Made by a program: the position numbers and the translations under genes. Below, piece after piece: positions 30,549 through 38,778 of a DNA stretch of 42,702 nt. The DNA is from Clostridia bacterium (GTDB lineage Bacteria > Bacillota > Clostridia > Oscillospirales > Acutalibacteraceae): positions 1-42,702 of the forward strand of contig JAFRPB010000077.1 of the NCBI GenBank assembly GCA_017429345.1, in the 5' to 3' direction. How positions within the stretch are numbered: position 1 is the stretch's first letter; the number at the start of each line of letters is the position of its first letter. The notes below the pieces were generated by a model that worked only from the letters and a program-made list of their open reading frames with translations, was not told the DNA's origin and made no database searches.

Positions 30549-31952
30549 TTACTTCTCTTTTGTATCGTATTTTTCCGGGAACAGCTCGGCGAGCCGCTTT
30601 TTACCCAGCGGATAGAATATTCCAAGGCTCAGCGCCATCACAAGGCACATTGCGCCGGGCAGTATCGTGGAAAGGGAATACATCCTTGTCACGGCTTCGG
30701 CGGTGACCGCCTTCGCGTCGTAGCCGATCCACACCAGCATCTGCGTGCCGAGCACGCCGGCGAGCGTCTGACCGAGCTTTCTTGTGAACGAGAAGAACGC
30801 GTAGCTCGTGCCCTCCTCGCGCTGACCGGAAAGCCGCTCCTGATAGTCGATCACGTCCGTCACCAGCGCCCAGACCTCGAGTACCAGGAACGTCATGCCC
30901 AGACCTGACAGGAAGCAGAACCCCAGAAATACCCAAACGTTCGTCGTTTTCATCACCCATAATACAAGATACGCGATTCCGGAGAACAGCATTCCCACGG
31001 CACAGAGCTCTTTTTTGCCGAATTTGCGGACAAGCGGCTGCAGCACCGGCAGCAGCAGCGCCATAGGCAGATAGGTGAAGACCGTGAACAGTCCGTAAAG
31101 ACCGGGCTTTCTGAAGTAATCCTTAAACAGATAGTTATACATCGACTGTGTAAAGAATTGTGCGGCGATCAACAGCATCGACGCGATGCAGAGCATGATA
31201 AACGGGCGGTTCCGCAGCAGCGTGCGTACCGTTTTTCCGACGTTCACCTTCGCCTCGTTCGGCGCGGCGGCGACGCGCTCGCGTGTCATTTTATAGCTGA
31301 ACTGATAGATCAGGATGCTAAGCGCGGCGAGAATGATCGTTCCGATCAGGATCTTCTGCGCGTCAAGATTTTTGATCTCTTCTCCCGAGGCGTCGATCGA
31401 CGTGGAATAGACGAACATCGGCAGCAGGATCTGCGCGGGCGTACCGCCGAGCCCCGCGCCGATGGAGCGGAACATCGAAAGAGATGAGCGCTCCCCCGGA
31501 TCGGTCGTAATGACCGACGCCAAAGAGCCGTAGGGGATATTGACCGCAGTATACATCATGCCGTAGCCGATGTAGGTGATATAGGCGTAGATAAGGTATT
31601 GATTTTCCGTAAGTTCCGGGATCTTCAAGAACATCAGGATCGCGAAAATCGCCAGAGGCAGCGACGCCCAGCGAAGATAGGGACGGTATTTGCCGTTTTT
31701 GCCGGGATTGTGCTTATCGATGACGGCTCCCCAGATCGGATCGTTGATCGCGTCCCAGATCCGCGCAACAAGGAACAGAATAGTTACCTTGCCTGCGGAA
31801 ATATAGAGCGTGTTCGTGTAGAACATCTGCAGAAACGAACCGACCAGGCCGAAGGTCAGAAGACCCGCCGCGTCGCCGAGAGCGTAGCCGATCTTCTCGG
31901 AAAACCCGATCCCGTAAGTCGCACCCGACGGGACGTTTTTATTCTTTGCCAT
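30549..31952 (-). CDS. Second GPH-family sugar:cation symporter (MFS)
   Basis: A 467-residue, about 12-helix transporter of the GPH group: EKIGYALGDAAGLLTFGLVG at the start, the ARIWDAINDPIWGAVIDK cation motif, then TTDPGERSSLSMFRSIGAGL. It differs clearly from the symporter at 24965, so the two are not recent duplicates. It is the first gene of a minus-strand unit with the transaldolase, making it the stronger candidate for sulfoquinovose or sulfoquinovosyl-glycerol import. AGGAGG is 6-7 bases before the ATG. Confidence 0.87.
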   Translation of the reverse strand: MAKNKNVPSGATYGIGFSEKIGYALGDAAGLLTFGLVGSFLQMFYTNTLYISAGKVTILFLVARIWDAINDPIWGAVIDKHNPGKNGKYRPYLRWASLPLAIFAILMFLKIPELTENQYLIYAYITYIGYGMMYTAVNIPYGSLASVITTDPGERSSLSMFRSIGAGLGGTPAQILLPMFVYSTSIDASGEEIKNLDAQKILIGTIILAALSILIYQFSYKMTRERVAAAPNEAKVNVGKTVRTLLRNRPFIMLCIASMLLIAAQFFTQSMYNYLFKDYFRKPGLYGLFTVFTYLPMALLLPVLQPLVRKFGKKELCAVGMLFSGIAYLVLWVMKTTNVWVFLGFCFLSGLGMTFLVLEVWALVTDVIDYQERLSGQREEGTSYAFFSFTRKLGQTLAGVLGTQMLVWIGYDAKAVTAEAVTRMYSLSTILPGAMCLVMALSLGIFYPLGKKRLAELFPEKYDTKEK

Positions 31953-31991
31953 AACCGCGCCTCCTATTATTTAACGGTTTTAATTAATTGT

Positions 31992-32020
31992 ATTATAGAA
32001 TGCAAAAGCCGGTTTGTCAA
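31992..32020 (-). promoter_or_regulatory. Perfect consensus sigma-A promoter of the symporter-transaldolase operon
   Basis: On the minus strand TTGACA (32015-32020), 17-base spacer, TATAAT (31992-31997), 40 bases before the start codon. The -35 box lies in the 3' arm of the hairpin at 32008-32042. Confidence 0.85.
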
Positions 32021-32042
32021 GAGAGAAACCCGACAAACCGGC
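32004..32042 (-). terminator. Terminator hairpin overlapping the next promoter
   Basis: Perfect 11-bp arms (32032-32042 and 32008-32018) with a 13-base loop, followed by TTTT (32007-32004) on the minus strand, 7 bases after the beta-helix gene stop. The same inverted repeat could also serve as an operator over the -35 region. Confidence 0.65.
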
Positions 32043-32048
32043 ACATAA

Positions 32049-33203
32049 TTACGCTTTTTTTCCAAGGGCAGAGAAAATGCTGAAAAAGGCGGCGATCCTG
32101 CGGAAAAGCTCCCGCAGGCGGAAGATCGGGCTGTCCTCGGTGAAATACCGGTAGGACCTGTTCGCGTCGATCCTCTCTTCGTTCACAAGAAGCCGGCGGA
32201 ACACGCCGCTGCCGCGGGTGGGGCCGGAATAAACGGTATTGACCGTGTCGGAGCGGAAATCGATGCGCATATTCGTCACGGTGGCGTTGAAGCTGTCGCC
32301 CTCCTCGCGGAAGCCGGTGCAGTTGCCGCCCGCGCCGCTCCACCAAAAGCAGAAGCAGTTGTCGTAAACGCTGCGCCCGCCGTTGACGCTGCGGAAGCCC
32401 GTCTGGAACTGATCGCTGTAACAGTAGGTATAGAGATTGTTGCCGGCTTCCTCCACAAAACCGCAGGAGCCCTCGTACAGCTCCCAGTCGATCTGATACA
32501 GCGGGTGGATATTCGTCAGGCTGTTGCCGCCGGAACGCACGATCACGCCCGTGCGGACGTAGCCGATGCGGATGTTGGTGAGCGTATTGTCATAGCCCTC
32601 GAGCAGGATCCCCACGGAATCCGCCGCGCTGTTGCCGATGATGTTGATATCCCGGATATCCGCGTCGGAGGAGCCGGAATTCGCGCCGTATTTGATATGC
32701 AGGCCGACGACGGTGTTCTTGATCGACGTATTCTGCACCTTCGTCTCGCGCCCGGAGTCGATGCTCACGCCGTCCGCGATCCCGCTGCCGTCGATCACGC
32801 CGCCGTACAGACCGTAATTGCTTCCCGCGACCGCGGTCGTGTTATAGGGATCCTTGCCGCCCAGCGCGATCACCGCGCCGCCGGTGAAATCTTCCGTCGC
32901 CCGGACGACGGCGAAATTCGCAAGCTGCAGATCGACGCTCTTCGTCGGATCGGCGGGCGTGCGCAGCGGGTGCGACACGAGATATTCCCCGTCCGGAAAA
33001 CAGATCGTCCGATTGGGATGCGCGTCGATCAGCGCCTGCAGCGCGTCCGCCACGTCCTCGCCGGTATCCGCCGCAACGTAATCCGTGACGCACAGGGCGC
33101 CCGGCAGATCGGCGGCCTGAACGGCGCAGCTCAGCGCCGAGAGCAGCAGAAGCACGGCAAGAAAACAAGCCGTCGTTTTTTTGATGGATCTGATGGTTTT
33201 CAT
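32049..33203 (-). CDS. Secreted right-handed beta-helix protein (pectate lyase-like)
   Basis: A 384-residue exported protein: signal peptide at 1-30 (ACFLAVLLLLSALSCAVQAA), then the entry strand of a parallel beta-helix (VADALQALIDAHPNRTICFP, as in pectate lyase superfamily/GH28 proteins), and successive N/G/I-rich coils to about 340. The C-terminus is a basic amphipathic helix (LFRRIAAFFSIFSALGKKA). Substrate is unknown, but such folds bind or cut polysaccharides. GGAGG lies 8 bases before the ATG. Confidence 0.75.
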   Translation of the reverse strand: MKTIRSIKKTTACFLAVLLLLSALSCAVQAADLPGALCVTDYVAADTGEDVADALQALIDAHPNRTICFPDGEYLVSHPLRTPADPTKSVDLQLANFAVVRATEDFTGGAVIALGGKDPYNTTAVAGSNYGLYGGVIDGSGIADGVSIDSGRETKVQNTSIKNTVVGLHIKYGANSGSSDADIRDINIIGNSAADSVGILLEGYDNTLTNIRIGYVRTGVIVRSGGNSLTNIHPLYQIDWELYEGSCGFVEEAGNNLYTYCYSDQFQTGFRSVNGGRSVYDNCFCFWWSGAGGNCTGFREEGDSFNATVTNMRIDFRSDTVNTVYSGPTRGSGVFRRLLVNEERIDANRSYRYFTEDSPIFRLRELFRRIAAFFSIFSALGKKA

Positions 33204-33260
33204 TTCCGATTCCTCCGTTATTAAATGAGACTTTGCGTATTCGTCTTTGATCTCTTGTTT

Positions 33261-33380
33261 CAGCGGTCAGTTTTTAAGTGTGGAGTTTGAAGTGTGAAGA
33301 GTGGAGTGAAGGACGGGCTCCGCCCGTACCCGATTGTATAGTGGTTAGTGGCAAGTGGGTAGTGGATAGTGGTTAGTGGC
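33261..33380. repeat. Composite heptad element D (left copy of an inverted pair)
   Basis: Heptads of type AGTGTGG, AGTTTGA, AGTGTGA, AGAGTGG, AGTGAAG (33277-33311), a core hairpin with CGGGC/GCCCG arms (33311-33340), then six TAGTGGN-type heptads (33339-33380). The stop codon of the adjacent gene lies inside the last units. Confidence 0.75.
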
Positions 33381-34146
33381 CACGTTCTGCTTCTATTTCA
33401 TCCAACCATTTCAGCTTTAAAGCGCCGAGTTTTGAAAATTTATCATAACCAAGGAGCTTATACAGCCAACGATGTTTTTCATATAAATATGCAGATTTTT
33501 GATAAAAATGAATCTCGCGCGGTATGATCTCGACAGTATCGGGAAATCCTTTTGACATAGGAATTAACTCGCCGTTGACTTCGTATACGACATACTTTTT
33601 TTCGGAGTACGGCTTCTTTATCGCTGCTTCATAAAAAACAGACTCATAATTATTGTTTTTTATAAAATCCTCCCTGTTGATACATATATATACCGCTACG
33701 AGGTACTTCTTTCCGTTTTGTTCGGTACCGACAAAGAGTTCCGGCATCATGAATTTGTCGACTTCTTCATCATCTGACGGAATGATAGAAAAATACAGGT
33801 TAAAGTTATCCTGAGAAACATTTTCTATTATTTTCAGAGCGGTTTCTTCATCAATGGTCGTAAAACTGCATTCGGAGATAGATTTATAATACTCGGTGTC
33901 CTCGCCTCCTTTTATGAGTATCGGAGGATCGTCTGCATTTTCAGCGGGTTTGAGATACAGCACCATTTTCTGGGGAAATGGTGCTAATTGTATTTCATCA
34001 AAACTGACTTCATCCAGTTCTGGCTCTATGATTGGCAGATAGTACGGTTTTTTATATTCATCTACACATATAAAACAATATATAATAACCCCGATCACTA
34101 TCAATGCAATAAAAAGAACTGCAAAACATGTTCTCTTTTTTTTCAT
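33373..34146 (-). CDS. AT-rich membrane-anchored protein of unknown function
   Basis: A 257-residue protein with an N-terminal hydrophobic anchor (about 8-26, LFIALIVIGVIIYCFIC) and an extracytoplasmic region rich in E, Y, K and I. No domain is recognised. The gene is visibly AT-richer (about 40% GC) than everything around it and uses AAA/ATA/TAT codons its neighbours avoid. It is enclosed by inverted copies of a composite heptad repeat, and its stop codon lies within the left copy. GGAGG is 7 bases before the ATG. These features suggest recent acquisition. Confidence 0.7.
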   Translation of the reverse strand: MKKKRTCFAVLFIALIVIGVIIYCFICVDEYKKPYYLPIIEPELDEVSFDEIQLAPFPQKMVLYLKPAENADDPPILIKGGEDTEYYKSISECSFTTIDEETALKIIENVSQDNFNLYFSIIPSDDEEVDKFMMPELFVGTEQNGKKYLVAVYICINREDFIKNNNYESVFYEAAIKKPYSEKKYVVYEVNGELIPMSKGFPDTVEIIPREIHFYQKSAYLYEKHRWLYKLLGYDKFSKLGALKLKWLDEIEAERGH

Positions 34147-34330
34147 TTATAATCCTCCGGGAAAACAAATAATTAATTTTCAAATGTCAGTATAAGCTCT
34201 GCTTTTGAATAGGTGAGGGGCTGTACATCGGTAAGTGAACCACCCTCAATTATCCAATATAACAAGATCTATTTAACACTGAACAATCCGATCATATACG
34301 AAAAGTAAAATCTAAGCACATATATGATCC

Positions 34331-34422
34331 AAGTCGCGAAGCGACTTCCTTCACTCCACTCTTCACTCTTCAAACTCCACACTTGAAAGAGGGAGCGAAG
34401 CGACCGCCGACCGCTGACAATT
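34331..34422. repeat. Composite heptad element D' (right, inverted copy)
   Basis: A mini-hairpin (AAGTCGC/GCGACTT, 34331-34347), five heptads from CTTCACT to CCACACT (34349-34383), then AGCGACC, GCCGACC, GCTGACA (34399-34419). 37 bases (34348-34384) are the inverted copy of 33276-33312 with one difference. Confidence 0.75.
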
Positions 34423-34434
34423 ATCATATAAATA

Positions 34435-37062
34435 TCAATATCCGATTGAAATAACGCTCTGCGCGCCGACGTCAGCGGTAAACGCAAACGTATATACCCC
34501 GCTGTCGGGCGAGGCGCCGGTCACGGCGAAGGGCTTGCCCGACGCGTCTTTTTCGATCGCGGTCACGCTGACTTCTTCGCCGTTCAGCGTCACGGAAGGC
34601 GCTTCTTCGGAATGGATGCGCACGGTGTATTCTCGCGATGTGAATGCGCGGTCGCCGTCAAACGACCCTTCGGCGGGATCTACCGTCAGCGTCTGCGCGC
34701 CGTCCGCAGAGCGGAGCGTGATATCCGTCGTGCGGAATTTTCCGTCCTTATAGGCGACGGTCTCGCAGTCGTCCTCATAGAGCACGGTCTTCGCGTCGGC
34801 GTTCTCATCGGGATAAACGTCGAGCGTCAGACGGCTCCAGTCGCCCGCCTTCGTGCTCTCCATATTGTCCGCGAGCGCGAGCACGCTGCCCTTCTTAACA
34901 AAGACCGGAGAGGTGTCGAGCCCGTGCGTCGCCGTGATCGTTGCGGGGCCTTCGAATACCTCACCCGTCCACACGTCGATCCATTCGCCGTCGGGCAGAA
35001 ATACCTCGCGGCTGCACGCGCCGTCGGTCAGCACGTCGAAAAAGATATGCGCGTGGTTGTTGCCGTCAAAATACTCCGCGCGGATCGTATGCGTGGAATT
35101 CGCGGGCAGCTTTCCGCTCGTTAACGTCTTGTCGTACACGTTCCACGCGTCGATCACGAGCTCGTCGTCGACCCAGAGGCGGAAGCCGTCGTCGCTCATC
35201 ACGCGGAAGAACACCGGCTCGTCGCCGACGTGGATCTCTCCGGTCCAGCGGGCGGTGAAATCATCCGAAACGCTCAGGCCCTCGGGCGCGTCAAACACCC
35301 AGTCATGCCCGATCGCCGGTTCGTATTTCACGACCTCCGGCTCGCCGGAAAACTCCCTGTTCGGGAAGTATTCCGCCAGAAGCCCCTCGTTTTCGCCGCA
35401 GGTGAACGAATAGCCTTGCGCGACGGCGTTCGCTTCGGCGATCGGCGCGACGAGGATGCTGTCGCCGAGCAGATACTCGTCGTTGCGGCTCGCTTCCTCA
35501 TACTGCGGATAGTCGATGTCGAGCCGGCGGATCATCGGCAGACCCGTCTCGTAATTCTCGTGCGCGAGCGAATAGAACAGCGGCAGCAGGCGGTAGCGCA
35601 TATCGATATAAGTATGCGCGACGCTCTCAAGCTGCTCGCCGTAGAGCCACGGCATGCGGGAATAGGGCTTCGTGCAGTGCACGCGCATGATCGGCGAGAG
35701 CGCGCCGTACTGCAGCCAGCGGGCATACTGATCGCTTTCGACCTCGCTCATATGGCCGCCGAGATCCGCGCTCACGTAGGGCAGGCCCATCCGCGCGCCG
35801 CCGTAGACCGCGTTGAAGATCTCTTTCTGAAGCGAAGAAGCGCTCGTGCCGACGTCGCCGGTCCACTGCAGCGAATAGCGGTGCGCGGCCAGCTCGCTCG
35901 CGTATTCGAGGTTGCCGTTGCCGATGCCGTCCACGTTCGCCATGATCGCCGGACGGCGGGCGTATTCGCCCTTTTTCGCGACGGACTCGTAATAATCCTT
36001 CGTGATCTCATAATATGCGTACATTCCGGTGGTGTAAGTCGAAAGCCCGTCGGTCACGGGGCGGACGGTCGTCCACCAGTTGCGGTCGTACCACCACCAG
36101 TCAAGGCCCTGCTTCAGCACGCTTTTCAGATTATAATTGCGGTAAAAAACTTCGGGATAGTCAAGCAGGGTATTCGTTTTCCACGTCGGCTCGGGATGGT
36201 CGTTGAAAACAAGCGACACGCCCTTTTCGTGCGCGGCGTCGGTAAAGCGCTTCATATTCGGAAAATCGTTTTTGTTCACTTCATACCCCGTGCCGCTGTC
36301 GGCGTCGCGCCAGTCGGTGTCGATGACGAGCACGTCCAGCGGATACCCCCGCTCGCGGTAGTCGTCGATCTGCTGCAGGGCGGATTCTTCCGTGTATTCA
36401 TAATAGCGGGAATCCCAGAAGCCGAGCATCGTCAGCGGCAGCATCTCGCTGCGGCCGGTCAGCTCGACGAAATCGGCGGCGAACTGCTTATAATCCCCGC
36501 CGGGCAGAAAGACGAACACATCCTGCGCCTTGTTGTCGAGATCCCAGCCGTTGTTCGCTTTCGTCGCGTTCGGGGAATACCCCGCCTCGGAGGGGATCAC
36601 GCGCGGGTTGTCGCAGAAATACCAGCTTTTCAGCGCGTCGGAGGGAGAGGGCAGATACTGCTTCGTATCGGTCTCGCCCGCGAAGCGCCAGAGCTCCGCG
36701 CCCGCCGCGTCCGTGATATAGCAGCCCTCGGCGCTCTCGGCGCCGGCGGGGAGATACACAGTATACGCGCCGGTCGAGATCACGCGGTACCCGTCCGCGG
36801 CCGCGTCGGTATACGCCACCTCGTCCCAGCCCGTGCGCTTCTGCACGGTGAAGGACGGGCGGTTTTCAAAGCCCTTGGGCCCCTCGGTCTCGATGCGCAC
36901 GAGCGTATCGCTCAGAAGCTCGACGCGCACCTTGTTTTCCGTGACATACGAGGGCATGCCGTCCTCATATTTCGCGGGGTAGTATTTCGTTTTGCACGGC
37001 AGCCCGAGAAAAGAGCCGACCGTCAGAAACAGCGCCAGGATATAACAGATGATTTTGATCAT
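34435..37062 (-). CDS. GH31-family alpha-glycosidase with inserted PA14 domain, membrane-anchored
   Basis: An 875-residue protein: N-terminal hydrophobic anchor (1-22), beta-sandwich domain, GH31 barrel (about 205-540) with VLVIDTDWRD (244-253), predicted nucleophile D326 in WWWYDRNWW, acid/base D403 in QWTGDVG and SADLGGHMSE, then a PA14 carbohydrate-binding domain (about 585-705; FRVMSDDGFRLWVDDELVID) and a C-terminal beta domain. GH31 includes alpha-glucosidases, xylosidases, galactosidases and sulfoquinovosidases. The arginine/tryptophan sulfonate-binding signature of YihQ-type enzymes is not visible, so substrate is open. GGAGG is 7 bases before the ATG. Confidence 0.85.
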   Translation of the reverse strand: MIKIICYILALFLTVGSFLGLPCKTKYYPAKYEDGMPSYVTENKVRVELLSDTLVRIETEGPKGFENRPSFTVQKRTGWDEVAYTDAAADGYRVISTGAYTVYLPAGAESAEGCYITDAAGAELWRFAGETDTKQYLPSPSDALKSWYFCDNPRVIPSEAGYSPNATKANNGWDLDNKAQDVFVFLPGGDYKQFAADFVELTGRSEMLPLTMLGFWDSRYYEYTEESALQQIDDYRERGYPLDVLVIDTDWRDADSGTGYEVNKNDFPNMKRFTDAAHEKGVSLVFNDHPEPTWKTNTLLDYPEVFYRNYNLKSVLKQGLDWWWYDRNWWTTVRPVTDGLSTYTTGMYAYYEITKDYYESVAKKGEYARRPAIMANVDGIGNGNLEYASELAAHRYSLQWTGDVGTSASSLQKEIFNAVYGGARMGLPYVSADLGGHMSEVESDQYARWLQYGALSPIMRVHCTKPYSRMPWLYGEQLESVAHTYIDMRYRLLPLFYSLAHENYETGLPMIRRLDIDYPQYEEASRNDEYLLGDSILVAPIAEANAVAQGYSFTCGENEGLLAEYFPNREFSGEPEVVKYEPAIGHDWVFDAPEGLSVSDDFTARWTGEIHVGDEPVFFRVMSDDGFRLWVDDELVIDAWNVYDKTLTSGKLPANSTHTIRAEYFDGNNHAHIFFDVLTDGACSREVFLPDGEWIDVWTGEVFEGPATITATHGLDTSPVFVKKGSVLALADNMESTKAGDWSRLTLDVYPDENADAKTVLYEDDCETVAYKDGKFRTTDITLRSADGAQTLTVDPAEGSFDGDRAFTSREYTVRIHSEEAPSVTLNGEEVSVTAIEKDASGKPFAVTGASPDSGVYTFAFTADVGAQSVISIGY

Positions 37063-37102
37063 AGAAACGCCTCCACTTTCCGACTCTATTCAGCATAATA
37101 AT

Positions 37103-37131
37103 AATATATCATTTTTTGTTTCGGATTTCAA
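37103..37131 (-). promoter_or_regulatory. Sigma-A promoter of the GH31 gene
   Basis: On the minus strand TTGAAA (37126-37131), 17-base spacer, TATATT (37103-37108), about 40 bases before the start. Confidence 0.6.
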
Positions 37132-37139
37132 TATTTTTA

Positions 37140-37167
37140 TTGATTTTTAACAGATATTATTTATAAT
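37140..37167 (+). promoter_or_regulatory. Sigma-A promoter of the polytopic membrane protein gene
   Basis: TTGATT (37140-37145), 16-base spacer, TATAAT (37162-37167), 37 bases before the start; divergent from the GH31 promoter. Confidence 0.6.
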
Positions 37168-37204
37168 AAAACAAAAGAGATCCTGTTTCCGGGAGGCGGT
37201 AAAA

Positions 37205-38545
37205 ATGGCCGAAGCAACGGCAAAGAACGCAACGAAACGCACGCTCCTGCTGCCGGTCGCAACGCTGGTCGGCGCGCTGCTCATGGGGTATTTATGGCGT
37301 GTGCGCGGCACGCACGGATGGGGCTCCTCATGGGGGCTTCTGAACGCGGGCTTCGTCTTCACGCTGTTTCTGACAGCGGCGGCGGGCAGAAAAAAGAGTC
37401 CCTCCCTGCCGCTTATTTCCCTTGCGGCGCTCTCGTTCATGCTCACTTCGCCCGCGTGGGGGACGCTTTTGAACCAGATCACCGGCGTTCTGCGCGTTAC
37501 CACGCCCGACGGCGCCGAGGCGGAATATTTCATCAGCCCCGCGAGCGGCATCACGATGATGCTGCTGATGGGCTTCGGTCTTGCGGGCGCGTTCGGCGTG
37601 ATGCTGGGCGGATGTTTTTCGGGCAAAGCGTGGCGCGTGCGCGACTATATCGCCGTCGCCGTGATTCTGCTCGCCGTGAACTACGCTGCGAAAGCGACCG
37701 TCGCCCACCTGTTCGTCAAGATCGCGGAGCCCGAGGCGGCGGCCGCCTTTGCCGACGGACTGCGCACGGCGGGACTCGACGACAACGTGTTCAAGGCGTA
37801 TCTTGCGCATTACAACTCCGATCCGTGGGCGAAAAAGATCCTCGGCGGCAGAAACTATTACGCCTGCGTCTCCGCATTTTCCTCCGCGCTCGCCTCGGCC
37901 GCGGCAATTTTAACGACGCGATTTTTCGTGAAAGACAAATACGCCGCGAAGACCGGCGCGCTCGTCTGCGGCGCGTTCGCGTTCGCGATCACGCTCTCGG
38001 ACCTGTTCTTTTTCTTCGGCGAGGGCGGCTACCGCATGGCGCAGGGCTTCTCCCTGCCGGAGAGCTTCGCCGCGTGGAGCCTCTGGGAGTATTTCACCGG
38101 ATTCTTCGCGGGCGGGATCATCACGTTCTTCGTGCTGAAGACCGCGAACGCGGACGAACCCGCGACGCTTGCAGAGCGCTGTCCGGAGAAGGGGCGCGCC
38201 GCGATGTTCTTCCTGCTCGCCTGCTTCGGCGGGATCGGCCTGAACGTCGTGCGCCCGGTGCTTTTACGCTTCGACGAGACGAAGCTGATGATCCCCGCCG
38301 CCGTGATCGCCGGCGTCGCGGTGCTCGCGGTCTGCCTGCTGCTGTGTAAAAAATACGGTAAAACGTGGGAGAGGATCCCGTACGGGAAGCTCGTCCCCGC
38401 CCTCTGCGCCGCAATGATCGTATTCATCTTTATTATGTATATGTTCGCCGGCGACGGCAATATCAAGAACGTCGGGATGCTGCATAATATTCTCGTCTGC
38501 GTGTCCGCGGTCGTTTGTACCGTTTGGTGCTGTATTAAATTCTGA
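37205..38545 (+). CDS. Polytopic membrane protein, unknown function
   Basis: A 446-residue integral membrane protein with roughly 10-12 hydrophobic helices. A distinctive early motif is GYLWRVRGTHGWGSSWGLLN (residues 29-48), followed by FTLFLTAAAGRK; a soluble loop near 170-210 contains KAYLAHYNSDPWAKKILGG. The tryptophan/glycine-rich N-terminus suggests a defined family, but I cannot name it. A transporter or membrane enzyme acting on a glycan product is possible given the neighbouring GH31. GGAGG lies 8 bases before the ATG. Confidence 0.7.
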   Translation: MAEATAKNATKRTLLLPVATLVGALLMGYLWRVRGTHGWGSSWGLLNAGFVFTLFLTAAAGRKKSPSLPLISLAALSFMLTSPAWGTLLNQITGVLRVTTPDGAEAEYFISPASGITMMLLMGFGLAGAFGVMLGGCFSGKAWRVRDYIAVAVILLAVNYAAKATVAHLFVKIAEPEAAAAFADGLRTAGLDDNVFKAYLAHYNSDPWAKKILGGRNYYACVSAFSSALASAAAILTTRFFVKDKYAAKTGALVCGAFAFAITLSDLFFFFGEGGYRMAQGFSLPESFAAWSLWEYFTGFFAGGIITFFVLKTANADEPATLAERCPEKGRAAMFFLLACFGGIGLNVVRPVLLRFDETKLMIPAAVIAGVAVLAVCLLLCKKYGKTWERIPYGKLVPALCAAMIVFIFIMYMFAGDGNIKNVGMLHNILVCVSAVVCTVWCCIKF

Positions 38546-38568
38546 TGCGTCGGGCGGATGCACTTCGC

Positions 38569-38709
38569 GGATATCGGGGATCGGGGATCGGATATCGTGC
38601 CTGAACCGCGGCTCAAATCATAGAATTAACAATTCGAGATCGGAAAACAGCATAACAGCCTATCATACAGGCACGATCCGCGAAATCCGATATCCGATAT
38701 CCGAAATCC
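38569..38709. repeat. Heptad element E (two inverted tracts)
   Basis: Left tract GGATATC, GGGGATC, GGGGATC, GGATATC (38569-38596) and right tract GATATCC-type units (38668-38709) are inverted relative to each other across 71 bases; the inner ends are GTGCCTG and CAGGCAC. The right arm is homologous to the left arm of element F. Confidence 0.75.
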
Positions 38710-38712
38710 CGA

Positions 38713-38741
38713 TTGACATTCCCCCGCTGCCCTGCTATAAT
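38713..38741 (+). promoter_or_regulatory. Perfect consensus sigma-A promoter after heptad element E
   Basis: TTGACA (38713-38718), 17-base spacer, TATAAT (38736-38741), 37 bases before the isomerase/epimerase start. The -35 box directly abuts the last heptad. Confidence 0.85.
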
Positions 38742-38778
38742 TGCGTTAAATCAACAGAAGAAAGGTCTGGTTCTTTAT

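Noticed and set aside
33261..34422. CRISPR array
   Set aside because: Repeats are 7 bases long with no unique spacers, and no cas genes are present.
34435..37062. GH31 enzyme as the sulfoquinovosidase of the sulfosugar pathway
   Set aside because: The arginine/tryptophan segment after the QDWSG region that defines YihQ-type enzymes is absent; the equivalent segment reads DTDWRDADSGTGYEVNKN. It is also membrane-anchored and separately promoted.
34435..37062. Long plus-strand open frame (35230-37098) opposite the GH31 gene
   Set aside because: It is the antisense shadow of a gene with clear catalytic motifs, a ribosome site and a promoter.
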